Positions 35,955 to 47,721 of a DNA stretch of 64,000 nucleotides are shown here, one piece after another. Origin of the DNA: Thuidium tamariscinum (lineage: Eukaryota; Streptophyta; Bryopsida; Hypnales; Thuidiaceae); the NCBI GenBank assembly GCA_947034885.2, contig OX344752.2:20421386-20485385 (forward strand). The letters run 5' to 3'. The translations under genes were made by a program, and so were the position numbers. The notes under the pieces are model-generated. The model saw only the letters and a list, made by a program, of their open reading frames with translations. It ran no database searches and was not told the DNA's origin. Every line of letters starts with the position of its first letter. Position 1 is the first letter of the stretch.

Positions 35955-37688
35955 AGTGTGACTTTTTTTTCCCCCTTTGATTTCGACATTCCAACGGACT
36001 GAGATAAATCCCTGGTCTTCCTCGCCTGAGGCCTGACATCCTCCGGCTCTCGAAACGAGGAGTCAGAACTCCCATCACTCTCGCTGTCGCGCTCTGATCC
36101 GTCAAGATGATTCCCGTCTTGAGTGCACTTTCCTTCATCCATGGGCTTCTTTCCCTTTTCAAAAGTTGTGAACCTCCTTGCAGGGCGAGAATTCGTGCTC
36201 TGCTTTCTTTTTCCCACCAAAGCCGTTCCAACGGCTTCCTCATTCCCTCCGTGATTAGGACTACTTGCTGCCATGCCAGTGACTTTAGAACGTCTCAACA
36301 GACCTCGAGGACGCCTCCTTCCCTCCAAAGTGGTCGCTTGCAATGAATTTCATGAAGTGTTTCTCGCGGCAGTTGGTCTTCCCGCTGTTTGATATTCACC
36401 TTTGCTCGTAGTGTTGTCGGAGTCTTCTTCCCTGTTTTCGAAAGCCTTGTCATGTGCTAGTGGCTGTCGGGAAGGAGGTAGACTCCGGACTCCATCACTG
36501 GAGCTAGATGAAGTCGTTGAAGCATCTCCGTCTTCGGAGGAGGTGCTGAAGAAATCATCGCCGGAGGAAGGGTGTCCTTCATTTGCATCGAGGTTGTCCG
36601 AGTCTATGCCACTGAAATGAGTTTCAGCCTCCTCATGGCGATCGCTGAGGGAAGAGCTGCCGACCATCGAGACCCGTAGCGCCTGGTGGGATCGACGTAG
36701 CAAAGACCTTTGCACAGCTCCGACACACACTTCTTCGACGTCCCCATTTTCAAATCTGAGTTCTAGGTACTTGTGATTCGTTATATTATCCGTCCTCTCG
36801 CTCATGACATGTGCGGCACTGAGTTCTTCCAGATCTTCGTCATTGTCATACTGTGTTTCATGTAGTACTGATCTTTGGACCCACACGACCTCAACACTGG
36901 GAAAACTACAGGGTTCGGAGGGCAGTAAGTGTGGGATCGAGAATCTCACCTCACAAGTTGCTTGCGCAGGTGTCGACTGGGTCATCGCCGCCTCCAAGTG
37001 TGAGGAGTCCTCTAGCGCCGTCCCACGGTGCGGACACAGTCTCGGCCCAGTCGCGGCTTCAACTTCGATCCCCTGCTGTGGCCGGCGGAGCTCCGCTACC
37101 TCGACCTCGTCGTCTGCGGCCCCCTGATCTTCCACCTGAGTTCGTGGATCGATGTCCGCAGTCTGCACTCCGCTACAAGACGGCACTGGTTGAAGCCTGA
37201 CTTTCGCGATTTGTGCAGCATCGGAAGATGGTCGACGAGGTAGTGGTGACACCGCTTGCCAATCAGGTGCGCGGACCCGAGCCTTGGCTTGCAATCTCAT
37301 GATGTGCAGCTCTTTCAATTTTTGGAAAAGGAAAAACGATATCTCTCAACGCTTGATGCACTTCCTCTGAGAAACCTCTGCGGTGTCCTTGCGGTCTCTC
37401 CTTCACACAACCAAGCATTCGTGTTGCCCAAGTACACCACAGTCGACGCAAGTTGGTTGGACTTCGGTCGAAATGAAACAATTCTGATCGATTATTCGGT
37501 AGTTTGGGCAAGGACATCAAGTAGTTTTCATCTAGCATCGATGTCAAGTAATCCACTTGCCACTTCCTAGCTCCATGTACTGTGATTAGGTACACTATGA
37601 TCATGCCAGCCTCTCTTGTACACCATCGAGGAGGTGGACGCGGAAATGGAAGATGATTGAATTGCTTTTTGGTGCTCCGTCTCGGCAT
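35939..37688 (-). CDS. piggyBac-internal 5' region: acidic and basic ORFs, possibly the transposase N-terminus
   Basis: Three minus-strand frames precede the transposase domain inside the same element: 37,688-37,263 (141 codons, starting MPRRSTKKQ), 37,318-36,350 (322 codons, rich in Asp/Glu/Ser with SSEDGDASTTSSSSSDG) and 36,343-35,939 (134 codons, mixed-charge, starting MQATTLEGRRRPRG). A long acidic, low-complexity N-terminal region before the DDE domain is common in piggyBac transposases, so these may be exons or broken parts of one protein. The segment NHKYLELRFENGDVEEV in the 322-codon frame looks like a small beta-rich fold. The exon structure cannot be settled from sequence alone. Confidence 0.55.
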
Positions 37689-38353
37689 GGCTATGACCGC
37701 AATTGCGATGAATGTAGACTACAGACACTAGAAATGCTGGGACAACAACAACAACTACTCTCTCTCAACGATGACCTCCTTCGCAACAACGCAGTCATGG
37801 TTGTTCAGTCCTCCGTTTTTTGGCCAAGCGTCGACAGCATTCACTGAGCACTTCGTTTCATGCACTCCATCGTAGGTACCTACTGATCTTTGTTTCCAAA
37901 TCAATTCTCGCCGTGACGTACTACTTGCATGGGCACATGAAACCCACCGCCACAGTCTGTAGCCGCCACCTTGTTGAACCTCTGCCCGTTCTCTGATCTG
38001 TCAAGCTTACGTGTATATCACTGTAGCTCGATCATGGCTTTTTCCAAGTTTGGGCAAGTCCAGTCTGATGCATGAAAATTTCTATAACCAACTTCAGGGC
38101 CGTTTGCAGACTGGTACCCTACCCGTCGAGTACAAACGCGCAGTCCCGCTTTCATTGCGGTAATCAATACAACCTCACCAAACTTTGCAATTTCACTGCG
38201 CTAGCATTATGTACAGTTCCCCAAGTTGGGACCCCACCCTTCTACCTTGTCAAAGGATGAGATATCTTTCACATCTGTCGCTGAGAACAAAAATCCTTCA
38301 TCCAAATGCCAAAAAATGGTGCCAGCGACGCTTAGGGGTTAGTCCTTAAAAGC

Positions 38354-40501
38354 CACTACAAGAGATATGGGTGTTTTAAGGAAGAGAGATTAGTAAGAAA
38401 TTACTTAAAAACGCTTCATATTGTTGGAAGGTCATGTTGGAAAGTGGGAATTATGTAAATTGAGGAGCGGAGTGTTGATCGGTCATGGCAATGCATGGAA
38501 ACATGCCATTTTCGGTCGCACGATTCTCTTGATACGCTTCGAACAAAGTTCTACCTCTCATCCCTCCGCCCCTTATCTTCTTCTTCTCTCCCTGTCTTGC
38601 TCATTCTCGTGCACCAAAATGGCTGATCGACATGTAATTTGGCCTTAGCGCAACAGCCTTTCTCTGCGCCTTTAGGCTCTCCGCCATCATATCTTGGTAC
38701 AATTTCTGAACCTCGTGTGTTTTCTCACTAATTTTTTGAACCTTTTTGAACCGTTCAATTCTCTTCCATTTTTCTGCCCCTCCTCTTCATTCGCCCTTTT
38801 TCTTTCGCATCCTACTCCGCTTTGTGTACATCCTACTCGTTTTTTTTGCTCGGAAAATGGTCAAGTGGCCAATCCGCCTTGTTGGTTGTAGCGACGGGCA
38901 TCCATAGGGTTTGGAGGGCAAGCCATTTGCAGTTTAGTTGGTTGGGGTTTGATTGTCTCGGTCGCGGAGTGAGGTGGAGTAACACAGAGGCGGTCTGAAA
39001 AAGACTGGGATCGGCGGCAATGGATTCGGGCACTGTTGGATCTGTAAGTTTTTGCAAGTGTCATTTGATTTTCATTGGAAATTTACTACAGGATTTAAGC
39101 TTGTTTTACAGCTCGTCTCCGGATATGTACACCACTACTTTAGGAGACCTAGAGGATGGTAGTACTGAAAAAGACTGTTTTTATTGGCAGAAATATACGT
39201 TCCGAATCTCCTGAAAGAGTTGGCAGAGTCAGCGGAAAAGCACGAGAAAGTAGTTGCAGAGCTTCTACAGAGGCACCAACCAGAACTTGCGGAGGCTGTT
39301 GCTCTCCAAATGCAAGAGCGACCTCACCGCGAAAGGTTGGAGAACGAGTTGGCTAATAAACAACAAGAGGTAGCTTTATGTGAAAGGCTAGAGAAGGAGC
39401 TACTTGACGGCACTCAATCCCAGCACCAACGCCAAGAGGTAGAAAATATCGTACATTTTTCTTAAAAGATTTATGTAAACCATTGCAACTATCAGTTGTG
39501 TGTTGTGTGAGTATTTTATATTTCTTTTCATTTCACTGTACATTATATATTAGTGTCATTTCCCTCCTTCCCTAAGGTGTGAAGGAAGGCAAATATGCTT
39601 CTCTGAAATACTTGGGGACCAACCATACTGAAAGATTGAAAGCAATGCATTCGTGAAGGATCCCATGAACCAATCCTAGGATGGATATGCTTGTTGTATA
39701 GCAGGGTCATAGTTGGGCTTTACAAAGATGATTACAATTGTACTTAGAATTCAGGATTCCGAGCAATAAGGGAAAAAGACCTCTCCAATACTGCACTACT
39801 CCCTAGTGATTGATCTCCGTCTGTGCTTATGTGGTGCTCCCTCTTTGTGCTTATATTATTGTATTTCTGTGGTATGCAGTCAGTTGAGCGCAGTGGCAAA
39901 GTGCTTGACTTCAGATTGTCTCTTGAGAAGGATACCCAAAGGAGGGAACAACTGGAACAGGAGTTACGCGCTTTTAAATCATCAGCCTCAAGAAAAAATC
40001 TAAATGGAAACCTCCTGAAACAAAGCGATGAACTTCTCACAGTAAGACAACAGCTGGAAGATGAGCTCAAAGAAGGAGAGAGACTCGAGGCTGAAAACCT
40101 AGATTTATACTTTTTAATAGATTTAGAGTTTTTCATAGATTTAGAATTTTTTTGTATATTTAGATTCATCATAGATTTGGCCTTTCTTTTAGATTTATAT
40201 TTTATCATATATAGATTCAAAGTTTTTGTAAGAAATAAAATTCTTTGTTGATTTGGCTTCTTAAATGTACAAATTTTTGGAAAGCAAATTGTCTCTTAAA
40301 GAGTTCTTTTTTGTAGTTCATGTTGTCTTTTAAGAATGCTGAAAAGACATGCAAAATTCATTAAATTGACCTTTCCACAAGGTATTTTAAGGTAAGTCCT
40401 AGACACATGATTTTAAGCAAATTTTACTTAAAGTACATGACCTTTCAATATGCATTTTTTGCCTTAAAATTCCACTTAAAACACCCCTTTCTCTTGTAGT
40501 G
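38354..40501. mobile_element. CACTA (En/Spm) element, 2.15 kb, carrying captured gene exons
   Basis: It begins CACTACAAGAGATATGGGTG and ends with the near-inverse CACCCCTTTCTCTTGTAGTG, flanked by AGC on both sides (38,351-38,353 and 40,502-40,504). CACTA ends and a 3-bp duplication define this superfamily. Subterminal motifs AAGGTCATGT and TGACCTTTC recur in inverted orientation, as expected. No transposase was seen. Instead it holds spliced coiled-coil exons, so it is a non-autonomous, gene-carrying element. Confidence 0.92.
39124..40251 (+). CDS. Coiled-coil gene fragment inside the CACTA element
   Basis: Exons at about 39,124-39,1xx (starting MYTTTLGDLED), 39,190-39,437 and 39,880-40,100 join in phase through consensus GT/AG sites. 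They encode a Glu/Gln/Leu-rich heptad protein (LLKELAESAEKHEKVVAELL, RLENELANKQQEVALCERLE, KDTQRREQLEQELRAFKSS, RQQLEDELKEGERLEAEN). The source gene is not recognised. The frame then runs into a T/A-rich tandem repeat (about 40,105-40,215, units like TTTAGATTTAT), giving an odd hydrophobic tail before the stop. A promoter-like, UTR-like stretch (about 38.5-39.0 kb) precedes it. It was most likely captured from a host gene and may be transcribed. No function can be assigned. Confidence 0.55.
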
Positions 40502-40504
40502 AGC

Positions 40505-41454
40505 CCAACTGAAGTAGTTAGAACAAAACACAACAAAACACAAATGTGCTATAAAATATAAGTTCTATAACCTTTTTGAAGTTAATTACAAAATTATTTT
40601 TAGATCTCTTCAAATGAAATTTGAAGATATAACTTCACAAAAAAGACAATTTCTCTCTTTAGTACTTGAAATTTTTTTTGAGTGGTCAAAATTGTGGTTT
40701 ATATTGATTTGTAAAATCATGAAAAAAATCTAGTAAATGAAAGCATCAATAAATTCCCCAAATAGTAAGTTTTTTAGCACTAAACAATTCTAAATACTTT
40801 GTGCTATTTTTCTTATAATTTTTGTTTGACAGTACGAATCTTAGTTTAATTTGAATATAGATGTTGAAAGGCAATCCAATTTTTACTAAGATTAAAAAAG
40901 AAAAGTTTAAGAAAAAGTTTTTTTCTACCCGAAAATTCTACCCAAAATTGGGCATCAACCAAAAAATGGTTGATTGAGTACTTAGGGATTAATATCCCTT
41001 TGCGATGAACATCAAATGTAGTAATGTACTAATGTGTGTATAAAATTTAATCTCAATTTTTCATTATTAAAAACATCAAATTGAATTTTATATGATTTTA
41101 AAAAAATTCTTTATAAATTTTATAGTAACTACAAGTATGCTTTTGAAATATGAAATTTTCAAAAAAAATGAAAATGATAGTGAGAAATATCATGGTGTAA
41201 CTAATGTACTCTTTGAATCCAAATCAAGAGAAACTCAATAGAAAAAGTTCAAAAGTGGTATATTTTGAGCTTTCAAGATGCTATCTTCAAAGTATCATAA
41301 AAACTATGATTTCAAAATTTTGAAAAAAGTAAAATGGATTAAAGAGTAGATTATTGGAGCTACATTTTCTTAGTTAAGCTTAAGTACATTTAAAATTAGG
41401 AATGGTGTGAAATTCAAATTTTGGCTTCAAGGTGCTGCTAGAGCTTTGTAATAG
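40505..41454. other. AT-rich DNA, nothing recognised
   Basis: No coding frame or bounded repeat was seen. It may continue the repeat interrupted by the piggyBac and CACTA insertions. Confidence 0.4.
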
Positions 41455-41800
41455 GAGGTGTCACCGCTCCTCAGAGAAACTCAATTTCTCAAGGGAACCC
41501 AAGTTGGTGAGATTTTTCGGGAGCCAATGAAAACTACTATAGAATGGAGGAGCCATGACACCCCTTTCTACTGTTCGCAACAATTTTGCAAGAATTTTTG
41601 CCTCGCACAGCTGGATTGGGAGCTCCGATACTTGTGTCAAGTCAAGGGCTTCAAGAAATTTTTCAAAAACGCCATTTCTTCACCCACAGAGGAGAAGAAA
41701 CACCACTCCGTTTTCTCTGAGAATTTCACGTCTGTCTTTCACTCCCGGTGCACCACATATTCTTTCTCACGGACTTCGGAGGTGCCGTGACACCCCCTAA
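41455..41800. mobile_element. ~345-bp TIR/MITE-like element
   Basis: The left end AGGAGGTGTCACCGCTCCTC is mirrored imperfectly at the right end (GAGGTGCCGTGACACCCCCT). TAAT occurs at both outer edges and may be a target duplication. The interior has a 110-codon frame (41,458-41,790) with no recognised motif, which I take as non-coding. Confidence 0.5.
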
Positions 41801-42093
41801 TGTGTTGGTTGAAGTAGAATGATTCAAAGCTTTCCACGTATACAAATATAAAAGAAAATTGGACTCTATTATTGTTCTTAAAAAAATTCAATTTTTCAAT
41901 TCTGCCCAGTCTATTTATCAGGAGTTTGCCAAGACTATACATGTCTGAAAATGGCACATATAGTACAGACTGCAGGTTCCAGCCCAAGAAGCGCTGAAAT
42001 CCATCTTCCACTTTGAAACGTAGATTGCTACAGATTCAAGGTCGATGAGCACGAAACTCATCTCTGAAAAGGCACACAATACACAATATATAT

Positions 42094-42982
42094 GTGTTAC
42101 AGCTTAATACCATGCTTGCTTTGTGCAGGACAGACAAGGCCGTTGTGCAAGCGCTGAACCATCCTACTGCAATCCAGCTCAAACTTCAACGAGCATCAGT
42201 AATCCAAAGGTCTACACTCAAGTCTGCCACTAATTTTCCTTCTTCGTTGGATTTGAATCAGGGACTTTTCCACCATCCTTGCCAATGCAGACCCACTGAA
42301 ATGCTGTGTCTACTGCTTTACAGCCTGAGAAGAAATCGCCTCTCCATGAAACATTGCATTAAGTGGCTCCATGTTAAACTCGAGATCAGCTCGAGCAGCA
42401 TGCAAGTCATGAACCTTCTCTTCATAAAAAAGATGCATTCAGATGCTCCGACAATCGTATCAAGCCTAGACCTCGGTTCGATATTATGGGTACCGATTTC
42501 CGAAGAAATCAAAACAAGATGCAACGGCAAAATCGTTACTGAAAAGCCCAAAGAATGCTTCGAGGTTACCTACAACGAGGAGTTTTGTATCCGTATCGGT
42601 GGTTGCACGCCGGAAATCTCTCATAAGGAAGGTTCCTACAGCGCAAGGAAGAATTGAACCATTCGTCTCGTTCAAAAAATCCCTCACCGTCTTAGGCATC
42701 GATACACAAAGCCGCTTGTACATCATCTTCGTGACAGGACGCTTCCCACGCTGCTGCTGGTCAAGAAACAAATCCTTTTCAAGGTCGGACTCATTTCGGG
42801 GGAGATCAGGTAGCTGTGGGAGCACCAGATGCCCGATCCAAGTCTCGGAACGGTCTTTAACCTCACCTACAGGAAATTCACGAAAATGGATTAGGAACCA
42901 CAGCAAGTGCGTTCAGATGGTACAAAGAACAAGAACTGGAGCTCCGTCGAGTCAACTCCTTGTCCTCTCGAATGAAATATAA
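42094..42982. other. Coding-like region, strand and product unresolved
   Basis: The composition is clearly gene-like (GC-richer than the flanks). The plus strand has a 187-codon frame (42,094-42,657). The minus strand has a 140-codon frame (42,906-42,484) containing DLEKDLFLDQQQRGKRPVTK and MPKTVRDFLNETNGSILPCA. Neither matches a family I know. It may be a gene, a relic, or the downstream neighbour of the DUF247 gene. Confidence 0.35.
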
Positions 42983-43629
42983 CAAGAAGTAATCACAAAG
43001 CGCTGGAGAAAACAATGCCTGCAAAACGCTAAGAAGACGAGCACAACGATGAAAAAGAATTATTCAATCGCGAAAGAAAGCCCACAATTCAACAGCGAAT
43101 AAGACTGCAAACGTCCGACAGTTAAAGAAGTAACGCTCAACAAATGTAATCTGATCCATACAATACCTGAACAAGCAGCTGGCAAGGACAGGGTGTTAGA
43201 TTCCTTGCGATTGTTTAGCTTCGGGGTGAGCCATGGGTTCTGATTTTCGTGGCTTGCTTGAATTGAAGGTTGTGGCTGACGGTTTGCATTATTTGAATGT
43301 GGGGGCAGGTTGGGGAGCGCGTGAGTGACTTGTTGATTTCTAAGAGCGTCCCTCTTACAATCACTGCTAAGATAACTCGTTGCAGCTTCCTGACTCTCCA
43401 TCTATAATGTAAAGTCTCCAATCTAGAAATTGGCACCAACTAAAAATATGCACATTTAGTACGTGTCAAGCTACAAAACAATTGCATAAGAACAAACGTC
43501 AGTAGATAAACTCAATTTCCGCAGTTTTCACAAATCAAAGCTCGTGAGTGTGGTCAATGGAGCCTCTATTGTAAAATATAATTGATGGAGCTTCTACCTC
43601 AATGTGTCTCTGGAAGCAACGTAATCACT

Positions 43630-46605
43630 TCAGTTTTCACTAGGCCATCGCCAACCCCTGCGACCCGAATTCACCACCGTGAACCACGTCTGCAACGCCG
43701 TCAGGAACAAGATCGTCAACGCTCCCAACAAGCTTAGAAACGTCCACGGATTGGAGAAGAAAAGCACCCACGCTTCTCTCCGCCATCGCTTCACCCGATT
43801 GCGACGATGATGGTGGATGTCATGGTAGCACTTGAGCCACAACGGGGAAGGCCTCGGAGTGTACACGCCCCTCATGATGCGGTTCCACATTCCGACCACC
43901 CCGGCGTTCCCCACCTTGTCGTCCAACACGCCGTGGTCGATCAGGAGGGCCACGTCTTCGGAGTCGTTGCTCAGGGAAGCCATGCACTGCAAGAAACAAC
44001 GCATCTCACCACCTGATGGTGATGGGAAAATGGAGTTACTTTGGGAAAGATTTGGACGATTGTGCATGCAGACCTTGAATCTAGACCAGTCCTTGACCTC
44101 GAAGGAAAAAGAACACTACTGTGCATCTCGGTTTCGGTTGAGGGTTTTCATTGACTTGGCAGGGTTTTGCACGATTGTGAAGAGCTTGAAGTCAAAACTG
44201 TGCTAATAATCACATGAAATACCACTCTTCTGCATTTCATTTTTGGTTCAAGGTTTCAGGTTTTCAGTTCTTTCATGGTTTTCATGGTCTTAGGGTTTCA
44301 CGGTTTAAGGTTTTCACTGAATTGACAACGGTTGGAACGATTGTGCAGAACGGGAATGTACGCTAACCCTGGTAATCAACGGAAAAGACACTTTGGGGAC
44401 ATCTCAATTTCGGTTCAGGGTTTGAGGGTTCAGACTGTCGGGTTTTCACTGATTTGACTGTTTGAAACGATCGCGCAAAACGTGAATACAGAGCTGTCCT
44501 AGTAATCAAAGAATCTCCTACTTTTTACATCTCATTCTGGTTCTAGGCTAAATTTAGCCATTTCAGGTGAACTTTGGTACGATTGTGGAGACTTGCATCT
44601 TGACTTGCCCTTGAAATCAAAGTAAAAAACATCCGCGAAATGGGAAACTGCGAATTGTCATACCTCCAGTGAGTTGCTCGTGAACCGCCAGGTTGTGGAA
44701 CACAGTTTCAGTGAAGTCGTAGATATTCACTTTCGGTAAGCTCAGTGTGGCATTGGTGACGTACCCGCATCCTATGAGCTTGATCTGGTTCAGTGCCGGC
44801 GCTTTGTCTGTGATGGTGATGCCGGTGGCTTTCAAACGAGAGGCGGAAGGTATGGAGTCCAGGGACGGAGACGGAGTGCGTTGCGGAGCAGAAACAGGGA
44901 GCGAGTGACCACACACCACGACGTACACGCAATCAAGTAGATGCTTGCAGCTCTGTAGAGACTGCTCGAGATTGTTCAAGGGATACATCTTGTCCAAATG
45001 GTCATAAAATCTTTCCGTCTCGCTTTTGTTTTTACGTCTGCACAATGTCGAAGATTAACAAACCTTCAGACTCATATCATGGAGGCCGCTGCAAAGTTCC
45101 CTGTTGCTACATGTGTCCTCAACAATCATCACAAAACCCTAAACCTTTGAACAGCAAAATTGCATGGCCGGTGGGCTGGCGATGACCACTCTATTGAACC
45201 TCAGAGCGCAAACACTAGAGGGATTGCGGTACAATGTGCGATAACCATACCGTTTGAGCATCCAACGCGGCGTTGGCACTGGTTCATCCAGGTGTCTCAA
45301 CGGGTAGAGATGATTCACAGCGACCTTCAGGATGTTATCCAGCTCGTCGTCCGCCCGCTTTCGAATCTCTTCAGCAGTATCAGTTGGGGCAGCACGAATG
45401 GCAACCAACTCCGCAACGACGTTCTTGAGCAAGTACATTGGAAGCTGATTCTCCAGCAGCAGCAAGTCTGACCTGAGGCAAGTTCCATAAATTGGCAATT
45501 CCCAGTTAAATATATGGCAAGTGAACTCTTAATTCACAGATTTTACGAACCTCAAATCTATCCACCTGTGCTTGTTTTCAAAACCACTTGTGCATTTCGT
45601 TATACCAAGCCAAAATGTACTGATCTAGATACTGTTAGCTAAAAAATCCTAGAACAGGCAACGCTTGCTATTTCGCTAGACGCACGACAAAAGACACTGC
45701 ACATGGCAAAGCACTCTGCAAGATGAATTGCACGGAGCAAGTATACTTTGCTGAGTTCCCCTGCTGAGCGAATTTGATTGATTAGGATGACTACGTCCCA
45801 TGCTCTCTATCAAGTATTAGAGTAATCCAAGAGTTTAGGGAAGGGTGTAGGCACTCCGTCCTCTTTCAGGTGATAGGGCACTGCAGAGCTTTAGGATTGA
45901 CAGTTTCCACTCAAAGAACAACTGCAAAATTGAATGTGAATTCACTTACCTGATGAGAGTCCTTGCAGTGTCGAGCAGCCTCGGCTCCAGATGCTCAAAC
46001 TCCTCCAGGAAGAACGTGTTGTAATTCAAAAACTGGAAGAAGACAACAACAAAGAGAGCATCGAGAGCAAGCAGAAACGGCACCACTTCTTCTGCAATCA
46101 CGCTGCTACAATTCTTTTGGTAGTGTCCACGAGCAGTCCCTACATCTCCCACGACGGTGCTTGCAAAGGCTTCCCAGGAGCCACCACTGGAGAGAAGCTT
46201 GCCGTGGAGGGAGCGAGCGATGTCGACCTTGAGCAGCTGCGTTCCCGTCGTTTGCAGTGAGCGGTGGTGGAGGCCCAGTTGGAGCTCCTTCCGTTGGTGG
46301 TACGCTGGGGACATGTGTCGCACGAGGTCGGGGACGCAGAAGATGGTCACCGAGGGTTGTGAATCTGCAGGGAAGATTTGGAGTTTGACGGGCTCGTCAC
46401 GGAGCTGATGAAGCCATTGCTGAGTGGTCATGCTTGATCTCTTGAAACTCGTAACAGAAATGTCTGTTGGGGTTTCTGTAGACGAAGCTGAAGATGATGA
46501 TGAATCACTCTTGCGAACCTGAAACTGATGATGAGAACCAAACAGGAGACCCTGACGAGCTGGATCGGTGCTTACGTTATGGAGAAAGGAAATGTGCAAT
46601 TGCAA
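43630..46605 (-). CDS. DUF247 family protein, 544 aa, 4 exons
   Basis: DUF247 proteins are a plant-specific family, usually with one C-terminal membrane anchor, and some members are known in grass self-incompatibility. The exons close in phase: 46605-45950, 45472-45251, 45037-44664 and 44012-43630. Family hallmarks are seen: TIFCVPDLVRHMSPAYHQ near the start, RTLIRSDLLLLENQLPMYLL across the first splice, VFHNLAVHEQLT, LLIDHGVLDD, and a final RREAWVLFFSNPWTFLSLLG followed by the membrane segment ALTILFLTALQTWFTVV. An N-terminal extension of about 80 residues is Ser-rich. The end of exon 2 (donor after ACG at 45,251) is the least certain junction. The function in this plant is unknown. Confidence 0.9.
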
Positions 46606-46719
46606 GCGATCTGGGCATTAAGGACTTGACTACTCACCTTGATCATTCCGATAGAAAAGATTTCGGGACTCTGTTGTTTTGACTTTCACGCTATCACTCA
46701 TCCTAGGCTCTTGGCGGGG

Positions 46720-46890
46720 GAGGTGGAGGTAGCCACTGTTTCACCAGGCCGGGGTGAGCTTTGTTTTGTTATCACTTGATCAATCCTTGTCTCCGTAGGC
46801 TCACCTTTCACTGCACGGGAATATTATTCTGAATGGTTTCCCATTTTCCCGGCAAGATGTGCCTTTACACGAAGGTTGCAGACAAAGAAA
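46720..46890. repeat. Short repeat, diverged copy at 49,130-49,270
   Basis: Shared in order: TCTCCGTAGGCTCACCTTTC-like, GGAATxTxATTCTGAATG, TTCCCATTTTCCxGCA and GATGTGC. One copy lies upstream of the DUF247 start and the other in gene-free DNA. The parent element is unknown. Confidence 0.55.
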
Positions 46891-47073
46891 CCGTGTTCAC
46901 TTATTGGTTTCCGACAGATGTGTCTTCACAAAGTCGGTACTACTTTTACGGAACTCCGGAAAAACCGTGTGTGTGAAGCAGATCTTCTTTTGTTCTCTTT
47001 TGCAGGGGTGTTGGCGTGTAGCGGTACGAGGCGAGCGGTAATGGTCGAGCTTACTGGGCTTCTGGCACTTGCT

Positions 47074-47721
47074 TCAGGTATTCTGATCGCCCACAGCAGA
47101 ACAGATCGCGCACAGCACACGTAACTCCATGGTTGAGATGAAGAGCAGCGAAGTGGTGTTGAGCTTGGCAGCGCAGTTGGCGTCCTGGAGGGCAGTCCTC
47201 GTCCTCGTCCTCAGCTGGGCAACGTGCAAGCCATGGCAGCGATGGGACTTGCACCAGTATTCAATATTCCTCTCAAATTGTTTGAGTCGGTCACAGCAGC
47301 CTGTCTGGGAATCGGCTGGTGCTGCTGCTGCGACAGAGTCCAGGACAGTTGGGAAGCGACGGCGAAAGCGACGGTATGCAGATCTGGATGGACCTGGTGC
47401 AAATCGTGAACCCGAACTTGGTCCGCGTGGTCCTACATTGAAGAAGCAGGTAATGAAGGAATTTGACAGGCTCGACCTTAGCCCGGTTTCCCAACTTTCG
47501 GATTCATCCTGGGATAGACCATTTGAGGACTGCCCTCTTGTAAAAGTGGGTGAATGCTTAGATCTGCTTACAGACGATTCGGAGGCGATGGATCCAGCAG
47601 GGTCGCCATCGTCAACTCGGAAGGTGGCGGATACAGCACGCCCGTCTTCATCGTCTCCTTCAGCTGCTCCTGACTCTGACTGGCGGAGCTTTTTCTGTCT
47701 TGGGAACAGCAAATGAATCAA
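47074..47721. other. GC-rich open region on both strands, possible gene
   Basis: Both strands are open for about 200 codons. The plus-strand frame (47,129-47,716) has a hydrophobic N-terminal part, a basic cluster GKRRRKRRYADLDG that could be a nuclear signal, and a Ser-rich tail. The minus-strand frame (47,721-47,074) has similar complexity. I cannot choose the strand or name a family. High GC alone could produce both. Confidence 0.35.

Larger units (their letters stand above)
32871..38338 (-). mobile_element. piggyBac DNA transposon, ~5.47 kb, both ends present
   Basis: The left end CCCCTAAGTGACG is preceded by TTAA (32,867-32,870). The right end mirrors it (CGACGCTTAGGGG) and is followed by TTAG, a one-base variant of the TTAA duplication that defines piggyBac. 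The interior encodes a DDE_Tnp_1_7 transposase on the minus strand (35,954 to 33,789) and, upstream of it, acidic and basic frames (37,688 to 35,939). The transposase region is interrupted by a family-A TIR element at about 34,508-35,087 and by at least one stop, so this copy is not autonomous. Its GC content is well above the flanks. Confidence 0.93.

Noticed and set aside
36402-37243. Plus-strand Ser/Pro-rich frames in the piggyBac 5' region
   Set aside because: They are opposite the acidic minus-strand frame, in the orientation opposite to the transposase.
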